Origin: Thermoplasmata archaeon
Lineage (GTDB): Archaea; Thermoplasmatota; Thermoplasmata; Thermoplasmatales; Thermoplasmataceae
Reading direction: 5' to 3'
Length of the DNA stretch: 39,310 nt
NCBI GenBank assembly: GCA_021817735.1
Contig: JAKAFX010000007.1
Location: 1 to 39,310, forward strand
The notes under the pieces: generated by a model
The model's input: the letters and a program-made list of their open reading frames with translations, nothing else
Told to the model about the DNA's origin: nothing
Database searches by the model: none
Translations under genes and position numbers: made by a program
Part shown: one piece after another, positions 17,561 to 27,392 of the stretch
Layout of the letters: every line of letters starts with the position of its first letter
Numbering within the stretch: the first letter of the stretch is position 1

Positions 17561-18592
17561 CTAAATCAGCAATCTTTCCTTGATGGCCTCATACGTGAAC
17601 GGAAGCTTTGCTTTCTCCAAATAGGCCACGAGGGTTTCACGGTCAAATTTAACCTTGAAATCATAATGGCCAATGGATTCATCGAAGGATTCTGGAGAAA
17701 CACATCTCGTCCTAATTAACTTCCGGGCTGTTGAAAAGTCGAAATCTGAAAGTTCCCTGTCCCTCCACCGGCCTATTTCCTCAACTATTTCCCTCACACA
17801 CGTAGACCCCTCAGAACTGAAACTTTCAGATACGGCCACTGAACAACATGGGAGTGACCCCAGAAGTTCCCCATAAGATAGTATTTGGGCAAAATCTCCT
17901 GTTCTTTTCAGTTCTGTAACGTAAGGCTCCCAAATTGCAAGCCTACGAAACTTGCCCTTCCTGAATCCCTTCATTGCCAGGCACGGATCCTCGTATCTGT
18001 ATGATACTACCTCAGTGATGCCATGCGGGGCTTCACGGGCAAGAAGCAGCATGGATGAAGGCTCCGTGGTTGCTAGCAAATTGCCCACTGACTTTTCATT
18101 AGCAAGGAGTGCTGAGCCGGAAGATGCTATGAAGTCACAGAGGAAAATGTTGTTTCTGGTGAACGCGAACATGAGTTGAGCGACCACGGGTGCCATTGAG
18201 ATCTCTATTGTCCCATGACACTGATCATCAAGTAGGGCGGAGACGCCGTCGTACATATAGAAATCAGCCCGAATATGCTTTCTCCTGCAGTAGGAATTTA
18301 TTGCGAGAACAGCCCTGAAGTACTCCGTTGAGCGGAGCAATCCTATCCTGATAGATCCCTCGGTATATCTGGGGTAGTATCTTGGAAGCCAGATCCGGTT
18401 GGCCGGCCCCGAAGTCACCTCTCGGATGATCCTTCCTTCAGACTCCATATCTGAGAGCGTTTCTGAAATATGGGACTTTGAAAACCCTGAGAGAACCTCG
18501 AATTCATGTTGGTAAATGCCATCCTGCTTCCGTTTCCTTAGCTCAAACAGCAAAAGTCCCCTAGCATCCCTTTCCCGGGGTTTCCTGCCCAT
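17561..18592 (-). CDS. HTH regulator fused to a periplasmic-binding-protein-like (SsuA/NMT1-like) domain
   Basis: N-terminal winged HTH (GIYQHEFEVLSGFSKSHISETLSDMESEGRIIRE) followed by IRIGLLRSTEYFRAVLAINSY... resembling SsuA/TauA-type binding proteins; no signal peptide. Confidence 0.68.
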   Translation of the reverse strand: MGRKPRERDARGLLLFELRKRKQDGIYQHEFEVLSGFSKSHISETLSDMESEGRIIREVTSGPANRIWLPRYYPRYTEGSIRIGLLRSTEYFRAVLAINSYCRRKHIRADFYMYDGVSALLDDQCHGTIEISMAPVVAQLMFAFTRNNIFLCDFIASSGSALLANEKSVGNLLATTEPSSMLLLAREAPHGITEVVSYRYEDPCLAMKGFRKGKFRRLAIWEPYVTELKRTGDFAQILSYGELLGSLPCCSVAVSESFSSEGSTCVREIVEEIGRWRDRELSDFDFSTARKLIRTRCVSPESFDESIGHYDFKVKFDRETLVAYLEKAKLPFTYEAIKERLLI

Positions 18593-18829
18593 GCTGTGTC
18601 CATGTCACCGAGGCAGATATAAGTCTGTCGTCCTGAACGAATGTCTGGCAGGTGTCAGGAGAGCTCCTCATAATCTTTGAACGGAGTGCTCATTTAACTC
18701 ATTTGGGTGCAATTCAGGATTCCACGGTACACACTCAATGACTGAAGTTCAATTTGATCTTATCTGCAGAACACGGACAGCAAAAGGTTTAAATCGATTG
18801 CTCTATCATTATTTGAGTTAGGGCAAAAT

Positions 18830-19300
18830 ATGCATATAATCGAAACCAGCACTCCAGGTGACATAGTGGGACTTCTGGAGATCCTTGAAGATCATGGTTC
18901 CCCCATAGACATTGCGCGCCTTGATGACTCTCTGGATGAAGAGCGAACAACACTGATGAATCTTCTGAAGGATGCCGAGGCGCTTTCTCTGGTGGAAATA
19001 AAGAAGGGCGATGTCTCGCTGACTGCGATTGGACAGAAATTCCTGAGGGCCGACATTGAAGGCAGGAGACAGATCCTAAAAAAGCAACTCTCTGCTGTGG
19101 ATCCATTTCATTCCATAATTAATATGACAAGAGCGAAAAAGGAGAGCGAAATTACAAAGGAGGATCTCGATTCTCTAATTGAAACATCCTTTCCTTCAGA
19201 AGATAACGAAAAGACATTCCGGTCTATCATCAATTGGGGACGTTACAGCAAGATCCTTGAATATGACAGTTCCACTGAACTGATTACCCTGTATTACTAG
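18830..19300 (+). CDS. Stand-alone AAA-associated C-terminal domain-like protein (domain normally at the C-terminus of NitT/TauT ABC ATPases)
   Basis: DIVGLLEILEDHGSPIDIARLDDSLD...LLKDAEALSLVEIKKGDVSLTAIGQKFL...SFPSEDNEKTFRSIINWGRYSKILEYDSSTELITL; no ATPase domain. Confidence 0.65.
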   Translation: MHIIETSTPGDIVGLLEILEDHGSPIDIARLDDSLDEERTTLMNLLKDAEALSLVEIKKGDVSLTAIGQKFLRADIEGRRQILKKQLSAVDPFHSIINMTRAKKESEITKEDLDSLIETSFPSEDNEKTFRSIINWGRYSKILEYDSSTELITLYY

Positions 19301-19319
19301 TCAATTTTGCATCTCCAGG

Positions 19320-19346
19320 TCTTTTTTATCCATACTTTTTTTACTG
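19320..19346 (+). terminator. T-rich candidate archaeal terminator (CTTTTTTATCCATACTTTTTTTACTG)
   Basis: Two poly-T tracts shortly after the 18830-19300 stop codon. Confidence 0.45.
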
Positions 19347-19492
19347 TTTGACTGCTTTAAAATATTTTAGCTGTAAGAACACTATACAAACGAATAGTTG
19401 TTATAATCTAAGGGAGTGCCCGCAAATCGCCTGTTTTTATGTGTGCGTGGATGATCATGATACAAGTTAAATTTCGAGTCTCACCAAAAACA

Positions 19493-19500
19493 TTTAAAAT
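19493..19500 (+). promoter_or_regulatory. Candidate TATA box TTTAAAAT for the Rieske gene
   Basis: About 23 bp upstream of ATG 19520, consistent with leaderless transcription starting at MAEGEIKPDKGRRTFLK. Confidence 0.45.
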
Positions 19501-19519
19501 ACCTATGTATCAGGCATAT

Positions 19520-20257
19520 ATGGCTGAAGGTGAGATAAAGCCCGATAAAGGTAGAAGAACCTTTCTCAAGGCCATGATGGTTTTATCGGCTGGAATAGCG
19601 GCTGCGGGGGTTCTAAAAGGAGCCGCTACGGACATAATAACTCCGTTTTTTGGAATATCATCTTTCCCTACTCTCACAATAGTCGATACCACTGGAAAGC
19701 CAATCACGTACAATTCAATTCCCGTTAATACCCCAACTACTTGGTTATTCAACTACCCTCTGCAGGACGAGCCCAATTTTCTGCTGAACCTTGGGGATTC
19801 AAGCGGTGCGCCTGTTTCGGTTGGTCCCTACGACGTTCTGATCCCTGCCACAGGAGAGACTTACAGTTTCAAGGGTGGTGTCGGTCCAAACAACTCTATC
19901 GTGGCTTACAGCGCCATATGCCAACATCTGGGATGCATACCTCCAGAGATCCATTACTACCCACCAGGTCAACCCGTTCCTGGGACCGCATTTAGCGGTT
20001 CAAGCAACCCAGGATTTATTCATTGCTCATGTCACGGAAGCACGTATGATCCTCTCAAGGGAGCCAAAGTGATTACGGGCCCAACATCTCGGCCGTTGCC
20101 CAATACGGTGCTGAGCTATGATCAAACCACGGGTAAAATCTCAGCAGTTAAAGTTGTTGGACCTACGATATATGGAAAACCTTCAAATCTCTCAGGAGGA
20201 ACGCCATTTCCAAGCAATGCCACAACTACCGTGGTTACCAACACAGGAGAACCCTGA
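19520..20257 (+). CDS. Rieske iron-sulfur protein (listed ORF starts at 19439; MAEGEIKPDKGRRTFLK is the likelier start)
   Basis: RRTFLK Tat-like signal; CQHLGC and CSCHGSTYDP Rieske cluster motifs. Confidence 0.9.
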   Translation: MAEGEIKPDKGRRTFLKAMMVLSAGIAAAGVLKGAATDIITPFFGISSFPTLTIVDTTGKPITYNSIPVNTPTTWLFNYPLQDEPNFLLNLGDSSGAPVSVGPYDVLIPATGETYSFKGGVGPNNSIVAYSAICQHLGCIPPEIHYYPPGQPVPGTAFSGSSNPGFIHCSCHGSTYDPLKGAKVITGPTSRPLPNTVLSYDQTTGKISAVKVVGPTIYGKPSNLSGGTPFPSNATTTVVTNTGEP

Positions 20258-20275
20258 TAAGGAGGAATAACAGCC

Positions 20276-21967
20276 TTGGCAGAACATGAAAGCAAGATCA
20301 AGAAACTGGTTGTAAACGAATTCGGCGAGGATCCGCTCAAGATTAACGAACTGCCTCTGAAGAGGGTTCCAGACTATATGCGTGGCAAAGGAGGAATATG
20401 GTTCTGGACAGGCGCAATGATCTCAATCGCTTTTCTGTACCAAGTTGTGACTGGTCTCATTCTTCTTCTATATTACAATCCTGCGGATGCATACAACTCT
20501 ACTGAATACATTATCAACAACGTGCCCTATGGTGCCCTTATAAGCGCGACCCACTTGTATGGTGCCTATGCGATGATAGTCCTCGTATATATCCATATGT
20601 ATAGAAACTACTTCCACGCTGCTTACAAGAAACCTAGGCAAATCCAGTGGATTCTAGGGGTTATACTTCTTGCCTTGACCTTGGGAGTGGCATTCTTTGG
20701 CTATTCGATGCCTGGAGATGTACTTGCGTATGATGCAACCAACGTTGGTAGAGGCATAGCTGGTTCAATTCCAATGCTTGGGAACACCCTGGTTGCCATA
20801 GTATTCGGAAATGGGACAACCACGAGCCTTTTCCAGAGGATGCTTGGGCTGCATATTATCCTCGCGGGTCTCATCGGGCTACTTTTTGGCCTGCATTTCT
20901 ACCTCGCAGAGTCAAATAATATGATGCCAGGACTAAGGGAAGCAGGCTACAAAGCTCCAGCAGTAGAGAAGGACGACTCAAAATACCGCGAATGGTACCC
21001 GTACAACTTCGCGTTCATGATCCAGTTGTCTCTTTTCGTGATTGGATTCATAATATTAATCCCGTCCGTAATTGCCCTTCTCCCGAACGTTCCCACCCTT
21101 TTCTCGCCATTCCCAAGCGTTTCTCCAAGCAGTCCACTTGCAGCCTATGTCCCTCCGTATCCACCATGGTTCTTGCTTATGATATACAAGGCTGTAGATT
21201 TCTTCAACTTCACCGGACAGTATTCTTACCTAAATGCATATGGCCCCTTGATTGCAAACACTGTATTTGGAGGGATACCTCTGCTTTACTTTATCATCGT
21301 CCCCTTCATTGACAGGAGCAAAGACCTCCATCCCCTGTCCCGGCCCATAATAACTTCATTCGGTATTCTGGGAATCATATATATGGCAATTCTTTCGGCC
21401 TGGGGCGCATTGACGCCCGGAGTGCCGATACCTCCAACCACGGTCGCTATGGTGCTTGTTCCTCCTTTTGTAGTTGTCGTAGTGGGCATGATGGTTCTAA
21501 GCAGGCTTTATAAGGAGCAGAAGTTGACAGTGACTTCAGAGAAACTGCTAGGATCATTCGTGATATTTGCAGCGATACTGGTTTTTGCACTTGTTACCTT
21601 TGCGCAGAACATTTCAGCATTCCTTTACCATACTAGCGCACTGAACCTTGTTTCTACTATCTTCACAGGTGGTGTCACGATGTTTGCAGCTGTCGGAACC
21701 ATGAAAAGCGCAGACAAGTACACGGAGATGGAGAACTCTCCGCAAAACAAGAAAGAGAGACCCGTGAGAAAACCGGTTGGAATGAATCCAACGACTGCTT
21801 CCATAGTATCCGCTGTGCTGGTTGTAATATCACTGCTAATTCTTGTCCTGATAGCCCAGCTCAACCCAATAACTGGGGCTATGACCTTTGGAGTTGGAAT
21901 TGGCATCGATCTTATTATAGCCGGTATTGTGCTGCGGATATACAGGCTGACATACTACCATGAATAA
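20276..21967 (+). CDS. Cytochrome b / b6-like subunit
   Basis: 563 aa, many TM helices, GALISATHLYGAYAMIVLVYIHMYRNYF and MLGLHIILAGLIGLLFGLHFYL heme-ligand His pairs; TTG start. Confidence 0.9.
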   Translation: MAEHESKIKKLVVNEFGEDPLKINELPLKRVPDYMRGKGGIWFWTGAMISIAFLYQVVTGLILLLYYNPADAYNSTEYIINNVPYGALISATHLYGAYAMIVLVYIHMYRNYFHAAYKKPRQIQWILGVILLALTLGVAFFGYSMPGDVLAYDATNVGRGIAGSIPMLGNTLVAIVFGNGTTTSLFQRMLGLHIILAGLIGLLFGLHFYLAESNNMMPGLREAGYKAPAVEKDDSKYREWYPYNFAFMIQLSLFVIGFIILIPSVIALLPNVPTLFSPFPSVSPSSPLAAYVPPYPPWFLLMIYKAVDFFNFTGQYSYLNAYGPLIANTVFGGIPLLYFIIVPFIDRSKDLHPLSRPIITSFGILGIIYMAILSAWGALTPGVPIPPTTVAMVLVPPFVVVVVGMMVLSRLYKEQKLTVTSEKLLGSFVIFAAILVFALVTFAQNISAFLYHTSALNLVSTIFTGGVTMFAAVGTMKSADKYTEMENSPQNKKERPVRKPVGMNPTTASIVSAVLVVISLLILVLIAQLNPITGAMTFGVGIGIDLIIAGIVLRIYRLTYYHE

Positions 21968-22607
21968 TCTCAGGGTTGAAGGGTTCAACGACATAGTCTT
22001 CTGGCAGGAAAGTGGCATAGGAGTTATAGTCATAAAAACCTCCCAGGATTCTAAGGCCAGACCGGAATTATTCGAGGAACTGATCGTGGCTTTGACAACT
22101 GCTGCAACAGATGACAATGTAAAGGCTGTAGCCATTACAGGCATGAACAGGAACTTCCTGAAGGAGGTTGTGGGTGACAATGGATCAAGTGAGTTCAGGG
22201 AAAGGATGTTCAGGTTTACATCAGCCTATCTTTCAACGGTTTACTCACTGGAAAAGAATGTTTACGCCCTTGTAGGCGGGGACTCGACTGACATTGGCAT
22301 GGAAATTGCACTATCAGCTGACCTGGTACTGACCTCCGAAGGAGTCAGCCTAGGATTCAACCAGGGATGGAAATTCTGTTGTGGTGGATCTCTGACTGCA
22401 CTAAGGTTTCCTCTGCTATCAGCTTCCAAGGCATTATCAGGTAGAAATTGCGATATAGTTCTTCCGTCTGCAACTTTCCTTGATGCATCTAGGGAATTCA
22501 TACTGAAGGATCTGGGCTTCCCGCGGCACCTGATGAGAAGGCGCAGGATGGAAAATCTAAGGATATCACTTCTTGAGGAGAAAGAAGAATTTCTCAAGAC
22601 ACGGTAA
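21960..22607 (+). CDS. Divergent enoyl-CoA hydratase/isomerase (crotonase)-like protein
   Basis: ATTDDNVKAVAITGMNR-like segment and VGGDSTDIGMEIALSADLVLTSEGVSLGFN crotonase-fold segment; starts 8 bp inside the cyt b gene. Confidence 0.65.
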   Translation: MNNLRVEGFNDIVFWQESGIGVIVIKTSQDSKARPELFEELIVALTTAATDDNVKAVAITGMNRNFLKEVVGDNGSSEFRERMFRFTSAYLSTVYSLEKNVYALVGGDSTDIGMEIALSADLVLTSEGVSLGFNQGWKFCCGGSLTALRFPLLSASKALSGRNCDIVLPSATFLDASREFILKDLGFPRHLMRRRRMENLRISLLEEKEEFLKTR

Positions 22608-22608
22608 A

Positions 22609-23322
22609 TCACAACATGTTGTATGCAAATATCAGGGCAGCCGCTAGAAGGACCGTTGTAAGTGCGGCCAGCAGATTCACCTGCTCTTTGGTAATGAGCC
22701 CTTTATTTTCGGCAACTGCGCCAAGAACGCTGTCGACATTGGAGCCTATAAAACCCATAAGTGTAATGAAACCGACCATGTAAAACGAAATTGACTGCAG
22801 GAACAAGAGCGAGAAGGAAATTCCTATTATGAAACCTCCAAGCACTGCAGCGAGGGATCCGATCAGTGAGATTCCACCGTTCACCCCTGGTTCAACTCTC
22901 CTGAAATTAGTTATCATCACAGTCTTACTGTCCAGGAACCCTATCTCAGACGCAAATGTATCCGATCCTATTACGGCGAAGGAGACAGCAGCCAACATAG
23001 AGTACTGCAGGTAGTTAAAGGCATAATGGACATCAAATAGATTCACTATTGAAAGAATGCCAACTATTGCACCTGCATAAAGAACGTTTGATGTTCTACG
23101 TTCTCCGCTTTTACCTTCCTGCAGGTTCAGACTCTTCTTTCTCTTGAAGAACGCCTTAGTGGCTGCAAAAGAAGTGAGTGCAAAGATAATCATGAGAAGT
23201 AACCAGTATACCCCTCCCCCAATGCCAACAATTAAACCAAGAATAAGGGCAACAACAGAGCCCTTCAAATCAAAAACCTTGAAAAGGAAAGAAAGAACAA
23301 AAAGCACTATCAGGATAGTCAC
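22609..23322 (-). CDS. DUF92 family integral membrane protein
   Basis: Repeated TMs, GSDTFASEIG, RRVEPGVNGGISLIGSLAAVLGG, SNVDSVLGA. N-terminus may extend to about 23358 (see findings). Confidence 0.85.
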   Translation of the reverse strand: MTILIVLFVLSFLFKVFDLKGSVVALILGLIVGIGGGVYWLLLMIIFALTSFAATKAFFKRKKSLNLQEGKSGERRTSNVLYAGAIVGILSIVNLFDVHYAFNYLQYSMLAAVSFAVIGSDTFASEIGFLDSKTVMITNFRRVEPGVNGGISLIGSLAAVLGGFIIGISFSLLFLQSISFYMVGFITLMGFIGSNVDSVLGAVAENKGLITKEQVNLLAALTTVLLAAALIFAYNML

Positions 23323-23357
23323 AACAAGTACTATCTCTTCTGGATCGATGATATGTA

Positions 23358-24368
23358 TTACCAGCCTCTGTTCTGCAGTTTCATCTCTTCGCCCATATGC
23401 TCAACGTCGATTCCCGGCATACCAGCTAGGCCGCTCGAGACCTGACCGATGATCTCGTAGTCCTCAAAGTTCTCAACAGCATCAACAACCGCTTTTGCCA
23501 TTTCGTTTGGATCGCGTGACTTGAATATTCCGCTTCCCACAAAAACACCGTCAGCACCCATTTTCATCATCAGGGCACCATCTGCTGGTGTGGCAATGCC
23601 TCCTGCTGCAAAGTTAACCACGGGGAGTCTCCCTGCTTCCTTGATCTCCTTCAGGACCTCGACCATGGAGCTCTCTATTTTCTCAAGTCCTGTCCCGTAA
23701 AAAAGGCTATTCAAATCAACCTTGCTCTTGTCTCCGTAGACTTCTTCAGCGACCAGCTCTTTCTCCTTTAGATACGGCTGGCTCATCCGTGAAGCCATTA
23801 TCCTGAGGGTGTCATTGTCCGCGTTCTTTATCATTTCAATTCCTGTATTGACCGCCCACATGTGCCTAACTGCTTCTATTACGTTTCCTGTCCCTGCCTC
23901 TCCCTTTGTACGGATCATCGAAGCCCCTTCGAAAATCCTCCTTACTGCTTCAGAAACCGTCCTCGCGCCGCAAACAAACGGTATCTTGAACTCCTTTTTG
24001 TTGATATGGTAATAAGGATCAGCAGGAGTCAGTACCTCGCTCTCATCTATCATGTCAACGCCAATGGCAGAAAGGGTGTAAGCCTCAGATACATGGCCTA
24101 TCCTCACTTTTGCCATAACTGGAATGGTTACCGCCTCCATTATTTCCTTTATCTTCATGGGATCAGCCATTCGGGCGACTCCGCCAGCCATTCGAATATC
24201 GGCCGGCACTTTCTCAAGAGCCATCACTGCAACTGCTCCAGCAGCTTCTGCAACTCTTGCTTGTTCCACAGTGGTAACGTCCATGATGACGCCACCCTTT
24301 GTCATCTTGGCGAAGCCACGTTTGAGCAGGTCGTCGCCAGATTTCAAACTTGATAGATCAATCGGCAT
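23358..24368 (-). CDS. pdxS: Pyridoxal 5'-phosphate synthase subunit PdxS
   Basis: [85 protein letters not shown]. Confidence 0.97.
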   Translation of the reverse strand: MPIDLSSLKSGDDLLKRGFAKMTKGGVIMDVTTVEQARVAEAAGAVAVMALEKVPADIRMAGGVARMADPMKIKEIMEAVTIPVMAKVRIGHVSEAYTLSAIGVDMIDESEVLTPADPYYHINKKEFKIPFVCGARTVSEAVRRIFEGASMIRTKGEAGTGNVIEAVRHMWAVNTGIEMIKNADNDTLRIMASRMSQPYLKEKELVAEEVYGDKSKVDLNSLFYGTGLEKIESSMVEVLKEIKEAGRLPVVNFAAGGIATPADGALMMKMGADGVFVGSGIFKSRDPNEMAKAVVDAVENFEDYEIIGQVSSGLAGMPGIDVEHMGEEMKLQNRGW

Positions 24369-24501
24369 TATTAGTCCCCTCTAAAATAGCCAGTTGGTAT
24401 AAATACATTCTTTGAGAAAACCTAGCCTATGAAACAAGGATTCCACCGCAAGATAACCTCCCTGTTGATTGACGTTAAATAATATTGTCGGATAGGGGTA
24501 A

Positions 24502-25503
24502 ATGCTTACCGAGATACAGGCCTTGCTGGAGTTCATTTACATAGTCGTGGCAGGTATCTTTGCTGGATTGCTAGGTGCAATGACCGGTTTGGGTGGAGGG
24601 ACCGTCCTGGTGCCCGTGCTTACAATATTCTTCCAGATACCTTTGATATTTGCCATAGGTGCAAGTCTTATCTCAACCATCGCGACGTCGGCGGGTTCAG
24701 CATCTGCTTATACAAAGCAGAAAATTGCAAACGTAAAGATTGGAATAGGGTTGGAGATGTCAACCACTGCCGGCGCAATTGTAGGTACTCTTACTCTCGC
24801 ATATTTTAATGGTCATGACCTTTTGTGGGCAATCTATGTACTTTTTGGCGTCGTGCTATTATTTTCTTTGATTCCATCTGTAAAGAAAACACTGGCAGAA
24901 CTTCCTCCTCCTACTGAGGGTGACTGGACAACGAGAATATTCCAGCTTCACGGCTCTTACTATGATCAGAGAATGAAGAAGACTGTGGAATATAACGGCG
25001 TCAGGTGGTGGGCGGGAGAGATAGTAATGTTTTTTGCAGGATTCATTTCCGGCCTTCTTGGTATTGGGTCAGGGGCCCTCAAAGTTCTTGGTATGGACTG
25101 GGCGATGAATCTCCCTATGAAGGTTACCACGACGACAAGCAATTTCATGATCGGGATTACTGCTGCCACTGGCAGTTCAATCTACTGGCATCTTGGCTAC
25201 ATACAGCCTTTCATTGCCGCTGCAACCGCAATTGGTGTGCTGATAGGGGCATTCCTTGGAGCAAAGCTTCTTATTAGAATTACAAACAGTAACATAAGGT
25301 GGCTCTTCTTCTCCATACTTTCCTTCCTTGGAGTCGAGATGATACTGGAAGGGTTGAAAGCAGACTCCCTGGTGTCAATTCCATCCGTCGTGATGATACT
25401 GATTTCAATGAGCGCCTCTGTTCTGGTAATCGTGCTGCTGTTTATCTATGTGAGGAAGCTGAGGAAAGATATTATCCGGAGGACTAGGAGTGAGGAACAA
25501 TGA
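24502..25503 (+). CDS. TauE/SafE-family sulfite/anion exporter
   Basis: GLLGAMTGLGGGTVLVPVL and GFISGLLGIGSGALKVLGMDWAMNLPMKVTTTTSNFMIGITA repeats. Confidence 0.9.
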   Translation: MLTEIQALLEFIYIVVAGIFAGLLGAMTGLGGGTVLVPVLTIFFQIPLIFAIGASLISTIATSAGSASAYTKQKIANVKIGIGLEMSTTAGAIVGTLTLAYFNGHDLLWAIYVLFGVVLLFSLIPSVKKTLAELPPPTEGDWTTRIFQLHGSYYDQRMKKTVEYNGVRWWAGEIVMFFAGFISGLLGIGSGALKVLGMDWAMNLPMKVTTTTSNFMIGITAATGSSIYWHLGYIQPFIAAATAIGVLIGAFLGAKLLIRITNSNIRWLFFSILSFLGVEMILEGLKADSLVSIPSVVMILISMSASVLVIVLLFIYVRKLRKDIIRRTRSEEQ

Positions 25504-25883
25504 AGTCCTTTGACCAGGAGGGTGTGACCAGCCTCATATTAAAGTCCGGCGTTGTAGTATCACTTTTTCTTATACTTTTTGGGACGATCCTCATCTTCAC
25601 GGTCAGGCATGCTGATCACCTGACTCTCTCCCAGATAGCAGACATCTACAGCACTACTATCATTAATTCCTCCCAGATAGGACTAGGGGATCTTCTCTCT
25701 GGTTCACTGAGTCTGGATGGAATCTACCTGATCTCCCTCGGGCTGTGGGTCCTCATATTTACCCCGATTTCGGTGGTGTTCGTGGGCCTCATTGACTTTG
25801 AACTGCAGAAAAACTATAGGTATGTGATAATGTCCCTTATAGTGCTTTTTAACCTTTTCTTTGCGATGCTTGTGATAGGATGA
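25500..25883 (+). CDS. DUF1634 family membrane protein
   Basis: Small 3-TM protein overlapping TauE/SafE stop (ATGA); GIYLISLGLWVLIFTPISVVFVG. Confidence 0.78.
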   Translation: MKSFDQEGVTSLILKSGVVVSLFLILFGTILIFTVRHADHLTLSQIADIYSTTIINSSQIGLGDLLSGSLSLDGIYLISLGLWVLIFTPISVVFVGLIDFELQKNYRYVIMSLIVLFNLFFAMLVIG

Positions 25884-25949
25884 ACCAAATTAGCTTGGAA
25901 ATTCAGTAAATCTTTATTATTTCTGAAACAATCACTTGCCGTTGGCAGA

Positions 25950-27392
25950 ATGCTCAACTTCGAAAGAGTCAAGGAAAAACATGCACCACCAGAGGAAAGG
26001 GTCAAGAGTTTTGAAATAGAACCAGTCCTTGGCTATACCGACGAGGAAGGGGTTGCTGAAGCGAGCCGGTGTATTGGCTGCAATATCTGTACCCAGGCCT
26101 GTCCTGCGAGCCTTGACATTGGGGGATACATAAGAAGCACGGCAGTTGGAGACCCTGCAGGCACAGTAAAGATCGTATTTGAGAATCTTCCATTTCCCGC
26201 CATCATTGGCAGGGTATGCACTCACTTCTGCGAGGACATCTGTGTCATGTATGATACTGGAGGGCCAATATCGATCAGGCATCTTAAGCGGTATGCTGCT
26301 GACAAGTTTTCGGATTATGGAAATATCTTGAATCTTCCCAAGAAGAATTTCATCAACAAACATGTGTCCATTATTGGTGCGGGACCATCGGGCCTTACCG
26401 CCGCGTTCTATCTTTCAATACAAGGCGTAAAGGTGACTATATATGAAGCGCTTCCTCAGCTTGGCGGGTTTATGCTCACAGGAATTCCACGTTACAGGCT
26501 ACCAAAAGAAGTCCTTGACAAGGAGATTGGATTCATAATCTCTCAGGGAGTGGAAGTCCATACAAACACAATCGTGGGAAGGGACATCTCCTTTTCGGAG
26601 ATAATGGAAAAATCTGATGCCGTGTATATGTCAGTCGGGACGCATAAGCCACGTATGACTGGAACTCCAGGAAGCAATACCAACGGCATCTATCATGCAA
26701 CGGAATTTCTTCAGAGGGTTTCCCTGGGAGAGAAGATTGACGTCGGGGAAAATGTCGTGATCATAGGAGGCGGATTCACGGCCAATGACTCATCGAGGAC
26801 TTCCCTGCGCTTGGGGGCCAAGAATGTATACATCCTTTACAGGAGGAGAGACATAGACAGGCCTGGATACCCTTCCATGAATGCAGAGGAGGAAATGGAG
26901 GAATCCGTGGAAGAGGGGGTTCATTATCTTTGGGAAGTGACTCCTTTTGAATATGTATCCACCGGTGGCAGGGTGACTGCAGTCAAATACTGGCATAACC
27001 AGATGGTTATTGAAGGCGGGGGAAGGGCAAGACCTATCCCGCAGAAAGACAAGGTCGAAACCATAGAGTGTGACCTGGTAATAGAGGCTACTGGACAGGA
27101 GACTGATTACTCCTTTATGGGCGATGATTACCTGAGGCAGCTCAGGCTCACGCCACAAGGTCACGTCATCGTTGATCGCAATGGCATGTCATCCATTCCA
27201 AAGCTGTTCAGCGGAGGAGACTCCACAAATGCATCGAAGGACCTTATTTCCGCGGTCAGGGATGCAGACACAGCCGTGCTGGGCATCCTTGAATTTCTTA
27301 ACGTAATGGATCAGATTACGGATGATAAACTACTTCCAGTTCTGGACAGGTGGAAGAAGTATTCCCCTTCAGCTGATAAGCGGATGGGATAG
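25950..27392 (+). CDS. Stand-alone glutamate synthase small-chain-like (GltD/SudA-type) FAD/NAD(P) oxidoreductase
   Basis: CIGCNICTQACPASLD, GRVCTHFCEDIC, IIGAGPSGLTAAFYLS, VVIIGGGFTANDSSRTSLRLG, LFSGGDSTN. Confidence 0.88.
   Translation: MLNFERVKEKHAPPEERVKSFEIEPVLGYTDEEGVAEASRCIGCNICTQACPASLDIGGYIRSTAVGDPAGTVKIVFENLPFPAIIGRVCTHFCEDICVMYDTGGPISIRHLKRYAADKFSDYGNILNLPKKNFINKHVSIIGAGPSGLTAAFYLSIQGVKVTIYEALPQLGGFMLTGIPRYRLPKEVLDKEIGFIISQGVEVHTNTIVGRDISFSEIMEKSDAVYMSVGTHKPRMTGTPGSNTNGIYHATEFLQRVSLGEKIDVGENVVIIGGGFTANDSSRTSLRLGAKNVYILYRRRDIDRPGYPSMNAEEEMEESVEEGVHYLWEVTPFEYVSTGGRVTAVKYWHNQMVIEGGGRARPIPQKDKVETIECDLVIEATGQETDYSFMGDDYLRQLRLTPQGHVIVDRNGMSSIPKLFSGGDSTNASKDLISAVRDADTAVLGILEFLNVMDQITDDKLLPVLDRWKKYSPSADKRMG

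Noticed and set aside
18593-18830. Intergenic regions scanned for tRNA/rRNA genes
   Set aside because: No cloverleaf or T-loop GTTCRAATC consensus recognised by eye here or in other gaps; tRNAscan would be needed to exclude fully.
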